Origin: Oncomelania hupensis | Lineage: Eukaryota > Mollusca > Gastropoda > Littorinimorpha > Pomatiopsidae | Direction of reading: 5' to 3' | NCBI GenBank assembly: GCA_036898135.1 | Contig: CM072526.1 | Span: 9,012,687-9,076,686 of the forward strand | DNA length: 64,000 nucleotides | Part shown: positions 62,561-64,000 of the stretch, piece after piece | Layout of the letters: each line of letters begins with the position of its first letter | How positions within the stretch are numbered: the stretch's first letter is position 1 | Program-made: the position numbers and the translations under genes | Notes under the pieces: model-generated | Told to the model about the DNA's origin: nothing | The model's input: the letters and a program-made list of their open reading frames with translations, nothing else | The model's database searches: none

Positions 62561-63049
62561 TTCAAGTTTTCTTTACCTTAGTTATTGAAAAAAAATCGGA
62601 TTACTCATTTCATGTTTAGTTCGTTGCCAAATTTTCAGCCGATTCGGGTCAACATAATAATAAATGAAAAACAAACCGGGTTGGTGGGGGACATTTAAGG
62701 AAGAGAATAGGTATTCATAAGAAGACACTAAGTAGAAAGTAAAAAGAAAATAAATAAATAAACTCAGCCTTAATCCATACAATAAATTATAATAAAAACA
62801 TTAATGATGGGGTTTAGAATGATTTCATTATGCATTCATTCACTTCTTCATTGATTTATGCAATCCTGCTTCGTTCATTCATTCTTTAATAGTTTACATT
62901 GTATCGAGAGCAGAGACATACACACATTAATTTGAATAAAAATGTAGCAGATGAAATATTTAATTTCCAATGATCAAAAAATGCATGAAACATTCATTCA
63001 CACTGCAATTACACAACAATAAATTACTTTCTTCCTTTTCCCATTCACA
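62561..63049. other. AT-rich stretch, no gene seen
   Basis: ATTCATTC-type degenerate repeats near 62830-62890; otherwise nothing recognised. Confidence 0.45.
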
Positions 63050-64000
63050 TAATAATAATTAATAATAATTTATTTCATTTAAACATTCTACGCCTTTCCC
63101 TCAGGAGAAGCTCAAAGCGCAGTTACAGCCAGCCTTAACTAAATAATCAAGGAACATAAAAGAATAAAAGCATCAAACACAATACCAAACACCACAGTAT
63201 TAAAATATAGTCAAACACACCCACTCACTCTATGTCTCCCACGCATACACACACACACACATACATACACACACAACCACAACCACACACACAATAAAAT
63301 ACAAAAGCACAATAAAATTGTCTATCTCTATCACCACAGTATTAAAACATAGTCAAACACACCCACTCACACACCCAAAGACACACACACAATAAAATAC
63401 AAAGCACAATAAAAAATTGTCTATCTCTATCACCACAGTATTAAAACATAGTCAAACACACCCACTCTCTCAATGTCTCCCACGCACACACACACACACA
63501 CACAATAAAATACAAAGCACAATAAAATTGTCTATCTCTATCAGTATACGTGCATTTCACACAGAAACAGAAACGAGCAATTTGCTTAAAAACGCCATGG
63601 AACAACTACTATGATCAGCACAAAAAGACACCACAACACAACACCTGCACAGACACTCAAGCAGCCAAACACACCTGGGCCACAACGACGACGAAGATGA
63701 GGAAAACAGCGACGATGACGATGACACTGAGAAAGAAGATGACAACGACGGTGACGATGATATGATGAGGCTGATGACGACGATGATGATGATGACGACC
63801 ATGATGACGACGATGATGAAGGTACGATGACCACAAAAGAGGTTGAGGACGGCTGGTGGGCAGGAATTTATTTCAAGAGGTGTTCATGGAAAAGATGTGT
63901 TTTAAGTCTAGATTTGAATGCAGATAGAGTAGGAGTGTCACGGAGAGGCTGAGGCAAGGAATTCCAAAGTGTAGGAGCAGCAAAAGAGAAAGAACGACGA
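63050..64000 (-). mobile_element. Interspersed repeat running off the window
   Basis: On the minus strand it ends GCGCTTTGAGCTTCTCCTGA and then an (AAT)-rich tail (63046-63072), the same type of 3' end as the local SINEs. The inner part (63860-64000) holds GTGTTTTAAGTCTAGATTTG and GGAATTCCAAAGTGTAGGAG, a block I associate with widespread marine-invertebrate repeats. The middle (63180-63520) has three copies of ATAGTCAAACACACCCACTC with (CA)n, and 63670-63830 is GAC/GAT-rich. Confidence 0.55.

Overview
The window is eukaryotic nuclear DNA, most likely from a mollusc (probably a gastropod) or another lophotrochozoan. The grounds are small exons bounded by GT-AG introns, an RTE-type LINE family, tRNA- and 5S-derived SINEs, a solo LTR, and an exceptional density of minisatellites and trinucleotide microsatellites. 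The organism call is inference. No bacterial-style operons, CRISPR arrays or rRNA operons are visible. Nearly all long open frames in the window are open only because they lie in tandem repeats.

Region 1-20 kb is repeat territory: at least ten minisatellite arrays (units of 28 to 76 bp), SINE copies, and several pieces of one RTE-like LINE, including a nearly full-length but broken copy on the minus strand at 14.1-17.3 kb. A single isolated exon-like block sits at 9369-9420.

Region 20.3-32.7 kb holds the best gene, on the plus strand. Ten exons join with every codon phase matching into a 942-codon C-terminal protein whose 5' end was not found. It has a NERD-like (PD-(D/E)XK family) nuclease region near residues 88-168, then a superfamily-1 helicase-like ATPase with Walker A, Walker B and C-terminal motifs like those that precede and form motifs V and VI. 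Its introns carry minisatellites, a 5S-derived SINE and a LINE copy with the 5' inversion expected from twin priming.

Region 33-46 kb is again repeats: 48-, 28- and 31-bp arrays, a 601-bp solo LTR with 5-bp target duplication, a 5'-only LINE fragment, a complete tRNA-headed SINE and a 227-bp inverted-repeat element. It ends in a homopolymer-rich stretch at 45.4-46.1 kb that may contain sequencing error.

Region 46-64 kb has three smaller gene models. Gene 2 (plus, 47.2-49.5 kb) belongs to an uncharacterised invertebrate Cys/His family and may be decaying. Gene 4 (minus, 57.5-52.5 kb) is a short model with a duplicated exon. Gene 3 (plus, 58.2-61.9 kb) has an acidic stretch followed by a CxxC motif. 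Genes 3 and 4 start about 670 bp apart and diverge. This region also carries perfect palindromes, a 1.7-kb terminal-inverted-repeat element, an RNase H-bearing LINE fragment and a tRNA SINE with clear target duplication.
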